Shown: positions 25,894 through 35,340, numbered from the stretch's first letter. The stretch: DNA of 36,237 nt from an uncultured Planctomycetaceae bacterium (GCA_937916515.1 CALFSX010000025.1:1-36237), one strand, 5' to 3'. The notes: generated from the sequence alone by a model not told the origin. Program-made: numbers and translations.

Positions 25894-27519
25894 GTGATCT
25901 CGCCACTAAAACATCACCAACTTTTGATCTACTCGCTGCGCATTGCTGCGTGCGTGTTTCTCGCCATTGGATCGGCTCATGCCGAAGACGACGTCGATGA
26001 CCGCGATCTGACGGGCACGATCGACCAAATGCTGTCAGACAGTTGGACGGCAGCAGGCGTGACGCCAGCGGAAACATGTTCGGACAGCGTGTTTGTCCGC
26101 CGATCCTATCTGGATCTCGTCGGCAGAATTCCCACGGTTCAGGAAGCGGAAACATTTCTGCAGGATGGTCGTTCTGACAAACGGGCTCAACTTATACAAG
26201 TGCTGACCACCAGCGAAGACTACGCGCAACACTTCGCCGACATGTTCGACGCGTTGCTGATGGGGCGAACTTCTCAACGTAACTATGACGAGCGATCCAA
26301 GCACCAATGGCGTTCGTATCTGGAACGCGTCTTTCGTGAGAATCAATCATGGAACGACGTTGTTGCCGAAATCCTGCTGGCTCGCCCAGCGTCGAACGAT
26401 GACCGAGGAGCCGTTTGGTTTCTGTTTGAGCGGAAGGAAAAGCATCAGGAAATTGCAGAAGCTGTGGCTCCGGCGTTCTTCGGCATTCGTATAGACTGTG
26501 CTCAATGTCACGATCACATGAGCGCTCATGAAATTGAGCAGGCTCACTATTGGGGGCTGGTGGCATTCTTTAATCGCAGCAAAAATGTTCACACAAAAAA
26601 TGGGCCGCGAATAAGCGAAGACGCGATCGGTGGGTTCTCGGAATTTGCCAATCTGGAAGGCGACAGTTCGCCCAACCTGTTGACGTTTTTTAAATCCGTA
26701 ACCATCGCAGAAGAACGCCCAGACAAGGATGCCAAACCGGAAGACAAAGATGATCTGTACGTTCCGGCCGGTCTGGATGGCGATCCCAGAGTGCCTCGAT
26801 TCTCACGCCGCGAAAAGTTCGTTGACGAGATTGTTTCGGACCACCCACTGATTGCTCGAGCTTTCGTTAATCGTATTTGGGCCATGCTGATGGGGCGAGG
26901 CATCGTTCACCCGTTTGATGAGATGGACAGTGTTCATCCCCCGTCGCACCCTGAATTGCTCGATCTTCTTGCCGAAGACTTCCGTAAGTCAGACTACAAC
27001 ATTCGCCGCCTGGTTCAGACGATCGCTTCAACCAAAGCGTACCAACTTGGTTCGGTCAAACCTCAAGGCATCGATGATCCAGCCACGTTTGCGTGGTACC
27101 TGGAACGTCCACTCACCGCCGAACAAATCGGTCGGTCGATGCAACTTGGGGTACGAGGCAACTTCGATAACAACAGCCAGATCGTTCAACAGGTTCGTCA
27201 GAGTATCCGCGATGTAATGCCCAAAGAAAACGTCGCGACGGTTAAGGACGCGTTGTTCCTGACCAATAACGCCGCGGTCAACAATTTCATCAATGAAAGC
27301 AACGACAAGAACCACCTGACGCTTCGCACGCTTAATCTGGGATCACCACAACAGCAGGCTGAATTACTGTTCCAAACGATCTTCGGGAGGCAACCTGATT
27401 CTGAAGAGGTTGAAACTGTCGCCAGTTACCTCATGCAGAATCAAGCTTCACAAATGGACCGCATCAAACAAGTCATCTGGTCGCTGATAACCAGCGCAGA
27501 GTTTCGCTTTAATCACTAA
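25894..27519 (+). CDS. PSCyt2-PSD1 protein without PSCyt1 (second module)
   Basis: The protein holds DUF1549 and DUF1553 but no N-terminal PSCyt1 cytochrome domain. After a signal peptide (SLRIAACVFLAIGSAHA, cleaved before EDD), DUF1549 begins with FVRRSYLDLVGRIPT. It carries CAQCH (about 202-206 in this numbering) in CAQCHDHMSAHEIEQAHYW. A charged linker (RPDKDAKPEDKDD) leads into DUF1553: VNRIWAMLMGRGIVHPFDEM, SHPELLDLLAEDF, then the C-terminal TNNAAVNNFI and QTIFGRQP segments. I chose the GTG at 25894 so that the signal peptide lies at the terminus; a TTG at 25780 is also in frame, and neither has a clear ribosome binding site. It is followed by DUF1501, WD40-like and sulfatase genes on the same strand. 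Confidence 0.85.
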   Translation: MISPLKHHQLLIYSLRIAACVFLAIGSAHAEDDVDDRDLTGTIDQMLSDSWTAAGVTPAETCSDSVFVRRSYLDLVGRIPTVQEAETFLQDGRSDKRAQLIQVLTTSEDYAQHFADMFDALLMGRTSQRNYDERSKHQWRSYLERVFRENQSWNDVVAEILLARPASNDDRGAVWFLFERKEKHQEIAEAVAPAFFGIRIDCAQCHDHMSAHEIEQAHYWGLVAFFNRSKNVHTKNGPRISEDAIGGFSEFANLEGDSSPNLLTFFKSVTIAEERPDKDAKPEDKDDLYVPAGLDGDPRVPRFSRREKFVDEIVSDHPLIARAFVNRIWAMLMGRGIVHPFDEMDSVHPPSHPELLDLLAEDFRKSDYNIRRLVQTIASTKAYQLGSVKPQGIDDPATFAWYLERPLTAEQIGRSMQLGVRGNFDNNSQIVQQVRQSIRDVMPKENVATVKDALFLTNNAAVNNFINESNDKNHLTLRTLNLGSPQQQAELLFQTIFGRQPDSEEVETVASYLMQNQASQMDRIKQVIWSLITSAEFRFNH

Positions 27520-27542
27520 TTGAACAGCGCCAAGTCTCTATC

Positions 27543-27608
27543 AGCCGCAGGGCGTTAGTCTCGGTTTTTCCCCTGATTCGCAGAAACCGAGGCCAACGCC
27601 CTGCGGCT
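27543..27608. repeat. Near-perfect inverted repeat between DUF1549/1553 and DUF1501 genes
   Basis: Arms 27543-27568 and 27583-27608 are inverted copies differing at three of 26 positions, with 14 outer bases (AGCCGCAGGGCGTT) identical. The loop is 14 bases. It starts 24 bp after the stop of the PSD1 gene. In RNA two of the three mismatches are G-U pairs, so a long stable hairpin would form. It may act as an attenuator or mRNA-end stabiliser; no U-tract follows, so it is not a typical intrinsic terminator. Confidence 0.8.
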
Positions 27609-27642
27609 CATGTGGCTGAAAGAAAATCTGACATTTCATCAA

Positions 27643-27666
27643 ACCTGGCGATGTCCAGCTAAGCAC
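27643..27666. repeat. Dispersed 24-bp repeat, copy 1
   Basis: ACCTGGCGATGTCCAGCTAA followed by GCAC is repeated at 36012-36035 with 22 of 24 positions identical. Both copies are intergenic and point the same way. The copy lies just after the long inverted repeat. Confidence 0.7.
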
Positions 27667-27731
27667 GATTTCAAAACGCAGACGTTCATTGACGGTGGCC
27701 AGTTCAGTACCAGCACAACGCATAATCACCT

Positions 27732-29066
27732 ATGAAAACATCTCGTTCAAATACCGCAACTGATGGCTGTGGCAGCCCGGAACACGACGTTCATCGTCGT
27801 CTGTTTTTGCAGGGATATCTGGCGGCCGGAGCCGCTTCGATCGCCAGCTATAGCGGGCTGTTTTCCGTTCCGACAATCGCCGATGAAGTTAAACGCCACG
27901 GTAAGAAATGCATCCTGCTGTGGCTATGTGGCGCTCCCAGTCAGTTCGAAACCTGGGACCCAAAACCCGGCACACCCACCAGCGGTCCGTTTGGTGCCAT
28001 CAGCACCAATTTGCCAGGAGTAAAGATCAGCCAGTTGATGCCGAAGTGCGCGACGATGATGGACAAACTTGCCGTCATCCGTTCCATGAAAACGGAACCC
28101 AGCGAACACTTCCAGGGGATCGATGTGTTAACTCGAGGCGATAAGCCTCGCCCGCCGTTTGTGCGGCCAATTCTTGGTTCGGTCATTGCAGAACAACTGG
28201 GGCAATTGGACAGCCCGGTCCCACAGTTTGTATTGCTTGACCCGTGCCCGGAAGGCAATGAATTCAAGGCATTCAAAGCCGGTAACTGGGCGGGTTGGTT
28301 GGGAGCAGAATACGGTCCCGTTCGAGCGGGCGGCGAGTATTCAATCCCCGATATCCTGCGTCCCGAAAACCTGACAGAGACTGATCATTCCGATCGCGAA
28401 GCATTGCGAAAATTCTTCAGCCGTAAGTTCCAGAACGAACAACGCAGCGAAGCCGCCGCTTCGTACAACGCAGCGTTTGAACGAGTGCGGGGGCTCATGA
28501 GTTGCGCACCATTGTTTGACCTCAAAAACCTGCCCGAAGACGATCGACAACGTTACGGGCTGGGTGCCTTCGCGCAACACGCACTGCAGGCCAGACACCT
28601 GATCGAAAACGGATCGACGTTTGTCATGGTTGCCAACGGCATGCCCTGGGACAACCATGTTTTCCAGCATGAAATGCACCAAATGCTTGTGCCGGAACTG
28701 GACAACGTGATCTACCAGTTGGTAACCGACCTGCATTTGCGAGGCATGCTGGATGACACTCTGGTGATTGCGATGGGCGAATTCGGAAGGACTCCGTGGC
28801 TGAACGAAGCTCGCGGACGAGATCACTACCCCAATGCATGGAGCATGGCAATGGCCGGAGCGGGCATCAAGGGTGGCACCGTATTCGGAGCAACAGACGA
28901 ACACGGCATTGATGTTGCTGAGAATGAAGTCGACAACCGGCGATTATTTGCGACGATTTTTCGAGCTCTGGGAATTAGCCATCAGGAAGAATACGTTTTG
29001 CCGGGACTACCCACATTTCAACGAGTCGAAGGTGATACCAAGCCGATCAACGAAATTCTGGTATAG
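27732..29066 (+). CDS. DUF1501 protein with twin-arginine-like leader (second copy)
   Basis: The 444-residue protein has a leader HRRLFLQGYLAAGAASIASY consistent with Tat export. DUF1501 motifs are CILLWLCGAPSQFETWDPKP, EHFQGIDVLTRG, AMGEFGRTPWLNEARGRDHY and MAGAGIKGGTVFGATDEHG. It is more compact than the copy at 21297 and differs in the first motif (GAPSQFETWDP rather than GGPSHLDMWDY). It belongs to the second module, following the PSCyt2-PSD1 gene by 212 bp that contain an inverted repeat. The ATG at 27732 has no strong ribosome binding site but is fixed by the leader. Confidence 0.93.
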   Translation: MKTSRSNTATDGCGSPEHDVHRRLFLQGYLAAGAASIASYSGLFSVPTIADEVKRHGKKCILLWLCGAPSQFETWDPKPGTPTSGPFGAISTNLPGVKISQLMPKCATMMDKLAVIRSMKTEPSEHFQGIDVLTRGDKPRPPFVRPILGSVIAEQLGQLDSPVPQFVLLDPCPEGNEFKAFKAGNWAGWLGAEYGPVRAGGEYSIPDILRPENLTETDHSDREALRKFFSRKFQNEQRSEAAASYNAAFERVRGLMSCAPLFDLKNLPEDDRQRYGLGAFAQHALQARHLIENGSTFVMVANGMPWDNHVFQHEMHQMLVPELDNVIYQLVTDLHLRGMLDDTLVIAMGEFGRTPWLNEARGRDHYPNAWSMAMAGAGIKGGTVFGATDEHGIDVAENEVDNRRLFATIFRALGISHQEEYVLPGLPTFQRVEGDTKPINEILV

Positions 29067-29171
29067 CCTTCAGTGGGCGTTCTCATCTCGGCCAATAGCC
29101 AGTCTGTCGTGCGCCGTTACAGTTCACTGCGTTTTCATTATCAGCTGGCCCAGTAACAATTTGTGACAATC

Positions 29172-30239
29172 ATGAATCAACTGTCTCTCAATCTTGCAAC
29201 TCATTTCAAGCTGCCGACCGGCATTCTGGGTGCCGCCGTGACCAACGATGGTACCTCACTGGCAGCCGCCTGCATGGATGGAGTCTATCTTGCCAATCTG
29301 AAAGACAAGTCGTTCGAGAAAATCAACGAACACTCCAGCTATGTAAGTTCGGCCGAATTCATCAATGACGAATCCACAATCGTCACAGCGGGATACGATG
29401 GTCGCCTGCAATGGTATGACCTCAGTTCCAAGTCAAGAACTCGCGAACTTCAGCTTCATGAGTTCTGGTCGTGGGACATGGCAGTTTCTCCTGACAGAAA
29501 GCTGATCGCGTCGGTCACTGGCCAGTATCTTGCGGGAGGCTACAAGTATGAACCGGCTGCAGAAACCGAACCATGCGTGCGAATTCTGTCTGCCGACATA
29601 GGGAAAATCCTGCTTAGTCTTCCACACGTGCCATCCGTGCAGGCTGTGGCATTCAGCCCCGACAATCAGTTTGTCGCCGCCGGAAATCTGATGGGGGAAG
29701 TTCGAATCTGGAATGTCAACACCGGTGAACTCGCAGCAAGCTGGACAACATCCGACTTCACAAGTTGGGGCATCATCAAAAGCCACAGCTATTTGGGCGG
29801 CATTTTCTCCATGGCGTTCACGCCCGATAGCACTCAGTTGTTGCTTGCCGGCATGGGGCCCATGAACGACCCGATGGCCGGCAATGGTCGTCAGCTATGG
29901 CAAAAATGGGCATGGCAGCAGACGCCACCTGCGAAGATCGACGAGACTCACAAAGACGAATCCGGCGAAGGTCTAATGGAAACGTTATCCGTTCATCCAG
30001 ACGGAACCAGGTTTGTTATGGGTGGTCGACTTCGTGGCGGTGATTGGAACGTGGCCATGTTTGAACTCGAATCTGGAACCCGCATCGCTACACTGAAAAC
30101 GGGTTATCGCGTCACGCAGGCAACATTCAGCACCGATGGCAGCAAGCTGATTCTGGTTGGCACTCAAGGACAGCCAAACAAGTCAAAAGAAGGCACGTAT
30201 CCAAAGTTCGGAAGGATCGAAGTGTACGACCTGGCGTGA
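29172..30239 (+). CDS. WD40-like beta-propeller protein
   Basis: About six blades of the WD40 type can be seen. Examples are VSSAEFINDESTIVTAGYDG ending LQWYDLSS, VQAVAFSPDNQFVAAGNLMG ending VRIWNVNTGE, METLSVHPDGTRFVMGGRLR, and VTQATFSTDGSKLILVGTQG. No signal peptide or catalytic domain is visible, so a cytoplasmic binding scaffold is likely. WD40 genes often sit beside PSCyt/DUF1501 genes in planctomycetes, as here. I preferred the ATG at 29172 over the GTG at 29163; the difference is three residues. It lies 105 bp after the DUF1501 gene and 172 bp before the sulfatase. Confidence 0.88.
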   Translation: MNQLSLNLATHFKLPTGILGAAVTNDGTSLAAACMDGVYLANLKDKSFEKINEHSSYVSSAEFINDESTIVTAGYDGRLQWYDLSSKSRTRELQLHEFWSWDMAVSPDRKLIASVTGQYLAGGYKYEPAAETEPCVRILSADIGKILLSLPHVPSVQAVAFSPDNQFVAAGNLMGEVRIWNVNTGELAASWTTSDFTSWGIIKSHSYLGGIFSMAFTPDSTQLLLAGMGPMNDPMAGNGRQLWQKWAWQQTPPAKIDETHKDESGEGLMETLSVHPDGTRFVMGGRLRGGDWNVAMFELESGTRIATLKTGYRVTQATFSTDGSKLILVGTQGQPNKSKEGTYPKFGRIEVYDLA

Positions 30240-30411
30240 CATCAGCAGGCTGCAGTGGCAGATTGAAATAAAAGCCAATCAATCGAAAACCGTGCCCGGC
30301 CCCGAAGATGCGGACTGTGTCACTTGCTGATCCGCAACCGTGGTCGTATTGTGAGCCGTTCAACCAGGAGCCGTTCAACAAGGCACCAACCTCATATCGG
30401 AAAGCTGTTCA

Positions 30412-31851
30412 ATGAAGGCGTCATTGCTGCAACACGTGTGGATATTCATTCTCGCTACATCGTGCGTTCCATCTGCTTCTGCCGTAGAGCGAACGCCAAA
30501 CGTTGTCATCATTTTCATGGACGACATGGGCTACGCAGATATCGGCCCGTTCGGCGCGGAAGGCTATGAAACCCCCAACCTGAACCGCATGGCTCAGGAA
30601 GGCCGCATTTTCACCGATTTCTATGTAACTCAGGCGGTGTGCTCTGCTTCCAGAGCCGGACTGCTGACCGGATGCTACAACGTTCGAGTCGGCATTGGTG
30701 GAGCTCTCGGCCCCAGCGCGACCGTTGGCATCAACGAAGATGAAGTAACGATCGGTGAAATCGCAAAGCAGAAAGGCTACGCCACCGCCTGTTATGGAAA
30801 ATGGCACCTCGGCCACCATAAAAAATTTCTGCCCATGCAGCACGGTTTCGACGACTACTTCGGCCTGCCGTACAGCAACGACATGTGGCCGTACCACCCG
30901 GGTGTCCGCCACCTGGAAATGAGCGAACGCATCAAAAGATGGCCACACCTGCCGCTGATCGATAAGAATGAAGTTGTGAATGCTCAGGTGACACCGAAAG
31001 ATCAGGAGCAGCTGACGACTCAATATACAGAGAAAGCCGTGCAGTTTATCACCGATCACAAGGACGAATCGTTTCTTGTGTATCTGCCCCACAGCATGGT
31101 TCATGTTCCGTTGTATGTTTCGGACAAGTTCAAGGGCAAAAGCCAGCGTGGCCTGTTTGGCGATGTAATGATGGAAGTCGACTGGTCAGTTGGACAGATT
31201 CTCGACACGCTTCGCAAACATAAACTTGACGATAACACGCTTGTCATCTTCACCTCAGATAACGGCCCATGGCTAAGCTACGGTGACCACGCTGGCAGTG
31301 CGGGCCCTCTTCGCGAAGGCAAAGGCACCATGTTTGATGGAGGCTGTCGAGAAAGCTGCGTTATGTGGTGGCCGGGCAAAATTCCAGCAGGAACTGAATG
31401 CCACGAACCAGCCATGACCATCGACATTCTGCCAACCATCGCTCATCTGATCGGAGCCGAACTTCCGTCACACAAGATCGATGGCAAGAACATCTGGCCA
31501 TTAATCGCCGGTGTTGACGGCGCAACATCGCCGCAAGAGGCCTACTTTTTCTACTGGGGTAATGAACTTCACGCGATTCGCAGCGGAAAATGGAAGCTGC
31601 ATTTTCCTCACAACTATCGAACGATGGCAGGAAAGCCGGGTGGCACCGATGGCAACCCAACAAACTACAGTCAGGGCGAAATCGGCCTGGCCTTGTTTGA
31701 CCTGGAATCAGACGTGGGAGAAACAACGGACGTCGCCGCTCAGAACCCCGAAGTTGTATCCCGATTGTCCGCACTGGCAGACGAAATGAGAAATGACCTT
31801 GGAGACAAAAAACAGCAAGGTTCAGGTCGACGCCCCATCGGCAAGCTGTAG
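30412..31851 (+). CDS. Secreted sulfatase (formylglycine type)
   Basis: The 479-residue protein has a signal peptide (1-24, cleaved after SASA). The sulfatase signature [11 protein letters not shown] is at 77-87; Cys77 would be converted to formylglycine by a sulfatase-modifying enzyme not found in this window. Other active-site elements are the metal-binding Asp37-Asp38 ([11 protein letters not shown]), GKWHLG at 129-134 and Asp283-Asn284 (TSDNGPW). It probably removes sulfate from polysaccharides or other esters outside the cytoplasm. The ATG at 30412 has GGAAAG (30399-30404) seven bases upstream. It is the last gene of the plus-strand run and is followed by inverted repeats before a convergent SDR gene. 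Confidence 0.95.
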   Translation: MKASLLQHVWIFILATSCVPSASAVERTPNVVIIFMDDMGYADIGPFGAEGYETPNLNRMAQEGRIFTDFYVTQAVCSASRAGLLTGCYNVRVGIGGALGPSATVGINEDEVTIGEIAKQKGYATACYGKWHLGHHKKFLPMQHGFDDYFGLPYSNDMWPYHPGVRHLEMSERIKRWPHLPLIDKNEVVNAQVTPKDQEQLTTQYTEKAVQFITDHKDESFLVYLPHSMVHVPLYVSDKFKGKSQRGLFGDVMMEVDWSVGQILDTLRKHKLDDNTLVIFTSDNGPWLSYGDHAGSAGPLREGKGTMFDGGCRESCVMWWPGKIPAGTECHEPAMTIDILPTIAHLIGAELPSHKIDGKNIWPLIAGVDGATSPQEAYFFYWGNELHAIRSGKWKLHFPHNYRTMAGKPGGTDGNPTNYSQGEIGLALFDLESDVGETTDVAAQNPEVVSRLSALADEMRNDLGDKKQQGSGRRPIGKL

Positions 31852-31933
31852 CTGCAAGCTGCTCACAAAGAATTAACCAGCCTTAAGAACTCACGATTTG
31901 CCCATCCAGGAATTAGATTTGGGAGCGATCCGC

Positions 31934-31991
31934 AGGTCCGGTTCCTACCGGACGAAAAGTGATTATTAACCGTCCCTAAGGAACCGGACCT
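31934..31991. repeat. 13-bp inverted repeat downstream of the sulfatase
   Basis: AGGTCCGGTTCCT (31934-31946) and AGGAACCGGACCT (31979-31991) are perfect inverted copies 32 bp apart. They lie between convergent genes (sulfatase and SDR) and could form a bidirectional transcription-stop hairpin, although no U-tract is present. Confidence 0.7.
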
Positions 31992-32041
31992 ACCCTCATA
32001 GTAAGCTGTGGCAGTCCACTCATCTCACATCAGACCAAGCG

Positions 32042-32061
32042 GGCACTTGCCATCAAGTGCC
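32042..32061. repeat. 8-bp perfect hairpin between convergent genes
   Basis: GGCACTTG and CAAGTGCC pair around CCAT. It sits 41 bp after the stop of the convergent SDR gene and 191 bp after the sulfatase stop. The palindrome looks like one of the short intergenic repeats common in planctomycetes, and may serve as a terminator for either gene. Confidence 0.6.
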
Positions 32062-32101
32062 ACGCCAGAATTTAACCTGTCCGCTTAACGCAGCCCGAAA
32101 C

Positions 32102-32890
32102 TCACGCGGCGTCGCGTTTTTTAGCTCGAGTCAATTTTTGGCGAAGCCGCTGCATTCCTCGCAGCCATCGATCGTGATCGTCAGCTTTCATGGAAAAAAA
32201 TTCGGCAACCTGTGGATGAGGCAGAATCAGAAACGACTTTTGCTTCATACCCTGAATAACAGATTCCGCAACCTCTTCCGGCGTAATGGCATGCAGGTGC
32301 AGATAACGATGAATCGGGTCATCGTCATCCAAAAAATCCGTTTGCACACCCAAAGGACAAACGCACGAAACATCGATGCCCTGGCGACCATAACACACCG
32401 ACAACCATTCCGCCAAAGCCACATCGGCGTGCTTGGTGACGGAATATGAAGCAGATCCTATCTCCGTCAGCAGACCGGCTCCAGAAGCCGTATGAACAAG
32501 GTAACCAGATCCCTGCTTCAACATGTGCGGGACGACTGCTCTGGCAGCGAACATGCGAGACATAACGTTCACGTCCCACATACGTTGCCAGTCTTCGTTG
32601 GAACTTTCCAAGCCACCCTTCACGGTAATACCGGCGTTCGAACAGAAAACGTCGATGGCTCCACATTCTGCAACGGTGGATTCGACAAGTCGAACAACGT
32701 CCTGCTCAACGGCCACATCACAGGCAATCGCCAAGCCACCGATTTCGTTCGCAACTTTTTCGGCCGCAGAAAAATCAACGTCCGAAACGACAACTCTGGC
32801 AGCACCGGCAGCCGCAAAGCGACGGCACATTGCCGCACCAATTCCGTTGGCCCCACCCGTAACGACGACAATTTTATTGGACAAATCCAT
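32102..32890 (-). CDS. Short-chain dehydrogenase/reductase (classical SDR)
   Basis: This is a 262-residue cytoplasmic NAD(P)-dependent oxidoreductase. The cofactor motif TGGANGIG is at 11-18, Asp37 after the second strand favours NAD(H), SNAG is at 84-87 in place of NNAG, and the catalytic Ser136, Tyr149 and Lys153 (SYSVTK) are present. The C-terminal end is basic. Substrate unknown. The ATG at 32890 has AGGAG eight bases upstream. It is convergent with the sulfatase. It is not closely similar to the SDR at 5215: the cofactor preference and C-terminus differ. Confidence 0.92.
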   Translation of the reverse strand: MDLSNKIVVVTGGANGIGAAMCRRFAAAGAARVVVSDVDFSAAEKVANEIGGLAIACDVAVEQDVVRLVESTVAECGAIDVFCSNAGITVKGGLESSNEDWQRMWDVNVMSRMFAARAVVPHMLKQGSGYLVHTASGAGLLTEIGSASYSVTKHADVALAEWLSVCYGRQGIDVSCVCPLGVQTDFLDDDDPIHRYLHLHAITPEEVAESVIQGMKQKSFLILPHPQVAEFFSMKADDHDRWLRGMQRLRQKLTRAKKRDAA

Positions 32891-33207
32891 GCCAGCGATC
32901 TCCTGATATCCAAAACGAGGCTGTGCCTCACACCATTCGAGCTACCGCTCGGAAACGCTCGGAAACGCTCCGTTGTGGCTCTGAAAACTTGACTCAATGT
33001 GAACATGTTCGCTGCAACAAGAAGTCTGAACTCGCAATCCCTCATCGGCACGTGAAATAAAGCCACATGCCAACGACAGGCACTCGTTACAACTCAACAC
33101 ACCCGTAGGTTGCCGCAAAGTCGAACGGCCACCCGGAAAGCCGTGCGCGCGATTGAAAAGCCTGAATCTCCGTTACGCAGGTTCCCTGAAAACACGCGTA
33201 AAAAAGC
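32891..33207. other. Intergenic region with short repeats
   Basis: These 317 bp upstream of the SDR gene hold a short palindrome GAGGC-TGT-GCCTC (32917-32929) and two tandem copies of GCTCGGAAAC (32947-32966). I see no gene here. The promoter of the SDR must lie in this stretch. Confidence 0.5.
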
Positions 33208-33423
33208 CTACCCACCAGCGCGACGGTGAGTCACGGATGGCTTGGCGGTATTCACCTGAGCCTGCTTCACACCGGCAGTCAGCACTTTTTTCGCTCGAGG
33301 AACAGCCCCCGTAGAATCATCCTGCTTCTTAGCCACTTCACGACGCTTAGCCGTTTCCGCAAGCTTCTTCTGAGCAACCCTGCGTTCACGCTCTTTTTTC
33401 TTCTGATCTTTGTTCTTTGCCAC
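33208..33423 (-). CDS. Small Lys/Arg-rich protein, unrecognised
   Basis: The 71-residue protein starts MAKNKDQKKKERERRVAQKK and stays very basic, ending HRRAGG. The N-terminal half would be a single charged helix. It has no hydrophobic segment. Such proteins can bind nucleic acid or ribosomes; no function can be assigned. The GTG at 33423 has GGAAG seven bases upstream. It lies 203 bp downstream of the glycosyltransferase gene on the same strand. Confidence 0.65.
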   Translation of the reverse strand: MAKNKDQKKKERERRVAQKKLAETAKRREVAKKQDDSTGAVPRAKKVLTAGVKQAQVNTAKPSVTHRRAGG

Positions 33424-33626
33424 GTCACGTCTTCCGAATTGCTGTCAAAACAATACACAATCTGCCGATTCTAGTGGAATCCACCAACCAATGCGACTCA
33501 TCCGCGCCCAACGCACAAAACAGGTACGCAAACAATTCAGGCATCAAGAATAAACATCCAGAACTCATCCCCCAAAACAGCCAGACTCATCAGTAACAAA
33601 CTCCGACAGACTGTTACCACAAGCAA

Positions 33627-35210
33627 TCAAAGCAAGGAATTGATTGGCGTCTTCCATATTCGCACAGTCCATGCATCCAGCCACAGGTCTGAACGAAACA
33701 CGCCAACACTTCGATTCAGCAGAACTTCTGGAATCAGCGACTCCGACTGAACGGGCTCCACCAGCCAGACCTTGTCGTTTGCCGGTGAATCGGATGCCGG
33801 TGGATGCCACCAATCGGCATCCGAAATCAGATGAACGGCGGCTGCCGCATCGCGATTTTTCCCCGTCCACAGTTTCACTCGTTCTGCAGGCCATTGCAGT
33901 TGGCGACCGTAGTACTTCATCACAATGAAGTCGATTGGCGAAGTCACAACCACGGGAACCCTGGCTGATGCGGCATCCGAATTAATCAGCATAGCAGCAC
34001 CGCGATTTGCCTGCCGCTTCGGGATGTCTCTCCACTGCCAGAACAACAGCGAACCGCAAAACATCGTCAACAATGTGATCGAAGCCAACATTCGTCGCGC
34101 ATGGATTCGCGTGGATAGGTTCCAAACACAAAACGCGACACACAGCAAAATCGAAACATGAGCGAAGCGAAAATAGCGAGCTTCCCACAGCGGAGTTTTC
34201 AACGACACCAGCCCAACCACAACCATCGGAACCAACGACTGCAATACCAGCAACCGAATTTTGGGGCCACCCATCGTCCAGACAAAACAAAAGACAAACA
34301 CCAACGAAAGCAGGACAGGAACCCCAAACTCTCGGAACTCCCACCATCGACCTGGAGGAGGTGATGCAAAGAACTCCAAACAAGTTCTGGGCAGCGTCCA
34401 TGCATCCATTGCAGGAATCCAAAACCCCTGCTGAATGCGATGAAATTGTTTCCACCACAGCAACAAGGCTGGCATCCATCCCAGAGTGACCGCCCCAACA
34501 GAAAGCTTCCAGTACATCCAACGACGTTGTGGTTGATTCACTGAACGGTCGGTCACAGGCACACTACAAAGGTGCCATGCCAACCACAAAGCCTGCACCA
34601 AAGCGGTCAGTGCCAGCAAGTGGTGAGTATATAGCGATGCCAGAGTCACAATGGTGAGCAACATCCAATGGCGAAGGCAATCAGGATTGCTTCGTACGTG
34701 CAGCGCTAATCCAGTGGACAGGATTGTCAAGAAGGTCCCGAGCGAATACATGCGAGCCTCAACCGACGCATGAACCTGAAATGCGTTCAGTCCACACACT
34801 GCAGCGCAGAACAAACCGAACCACTTCGTCTGCGACGTCGTGCCCTCGACGTCACTTGTTTCCCGCTCGCCGCGAGGTCGATTCGCAACACTGCTGTGCA
34901 ACACAAGCCAACCAAGCCAGCCGCTTCCGATCGCAGTACACATTCCCAGCAATACAGACAGGCTTCGCAAGGCGGTGGGGGAATCTCCAAATACCGACAT
35001 CCAGATTCGCAACACGGGATAGTATAGAGGCACATGAGTGCTTTGGGTGAGACTGTGCGTCAGATCCGCCAACGGCATGTTAGCGGTTAACCAGCTGGAT
35101 GCTTCGTCAAACCAAATGGATCGAGCATCAATGTTCACCAGTCGCAATGCCAGACTAACCGTGAATACGCCCAAGCAAGCCAATCGGAAACCAGTTTGTT
35201 TGCTGCGCAT
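33627..35210 (-). CDS. Multi-pass GT-C glycosyltransferase-like protein (ArnT/PMT type)
   Basis: The protein is about 527 residues with around ten hydrophobic segments. Near the first loop SIWFDEASSW (31-40) matches the acidic motif of GT-C enzymes such as ArnT and PMT, which transfer sugars from polyprenyl-phosphate donors on the outer face of the membrane. ALRLVNID just before it and VEARMYSLG later are also typical of this family. The C-terminal 130 residues are soluble. The acceptor is unknown. I chose the ATG at 35210, where the hydrophobic segment begins; a longer frame to 35402 is read through repeat DNA. No strong ribosome binding site is visible, though GGCGGA lies ten bases upstream. 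Confidence 0.85.
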   Translation of the reverse strand: MRSKQTGFRLACLGVFTVSLALRLVNIDARSIWFDEASSWLTANMPLADLTHSLTQSTHVPLYYPVLRIWMSVFGDSPTALRSLSVLLGMCTAIGSGWLGWLVLHSSVANRPRGERETSDVEGTTSQTKWFGLFCAAVCGLNAFQVHASVEARMYSLGTFLTILSTGLALHVRSNPDCLRHWMLLTIVTLASLYTHHLLALTALVQALWLAWHLCSVPVTDRSVNQPQRRWMYWKLSVGAVTLGWMPALLLWWKQFHRIQQGFWIPAMDAWTLPRTCLEFFASPPPGRWWEFREFGVPVLLSLVFVFCFVWTMGGPKIRLLVLQSLVPMVVVGLVSLKTPLWEARYFRFAHVSILLCVAFCVWNLSTRIHARRMLASITLLTMFCGSLLFWQWRDIPKRQANRGAAMLINSDAASARVPVVVTSPIDFIVMKYYGRQLQWPAERVKLWTGKNRDAAAAVHLISDADWWHPPASDSPANDKVWLVEPVQSESLIPEVLLNRSVGVFRSDLWLDAWTVRIWKTPINSLL

Positions 35211-35340
35211 CGTCACAAATCCGCCAGATTCAAGAAGTGTACTTGCGCATCGTCTGCTGTTTGTGCTCTTAACAAAAGCCTGCCTCACAAAGTTCCTGCA
35301 CAATTGAATAGATACGGATCGCGGTGAGAAATGAGGCATC

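Noticed and set aside
30353-30379. Two direct copies of GAGCCGTTCAAC, 15 bp apart, upstream of the sulfatase
   Set aside because: Could be an operator, but two 12-bp copies without a symmetrical half-site or a nearby regulator gene are too little to support one.
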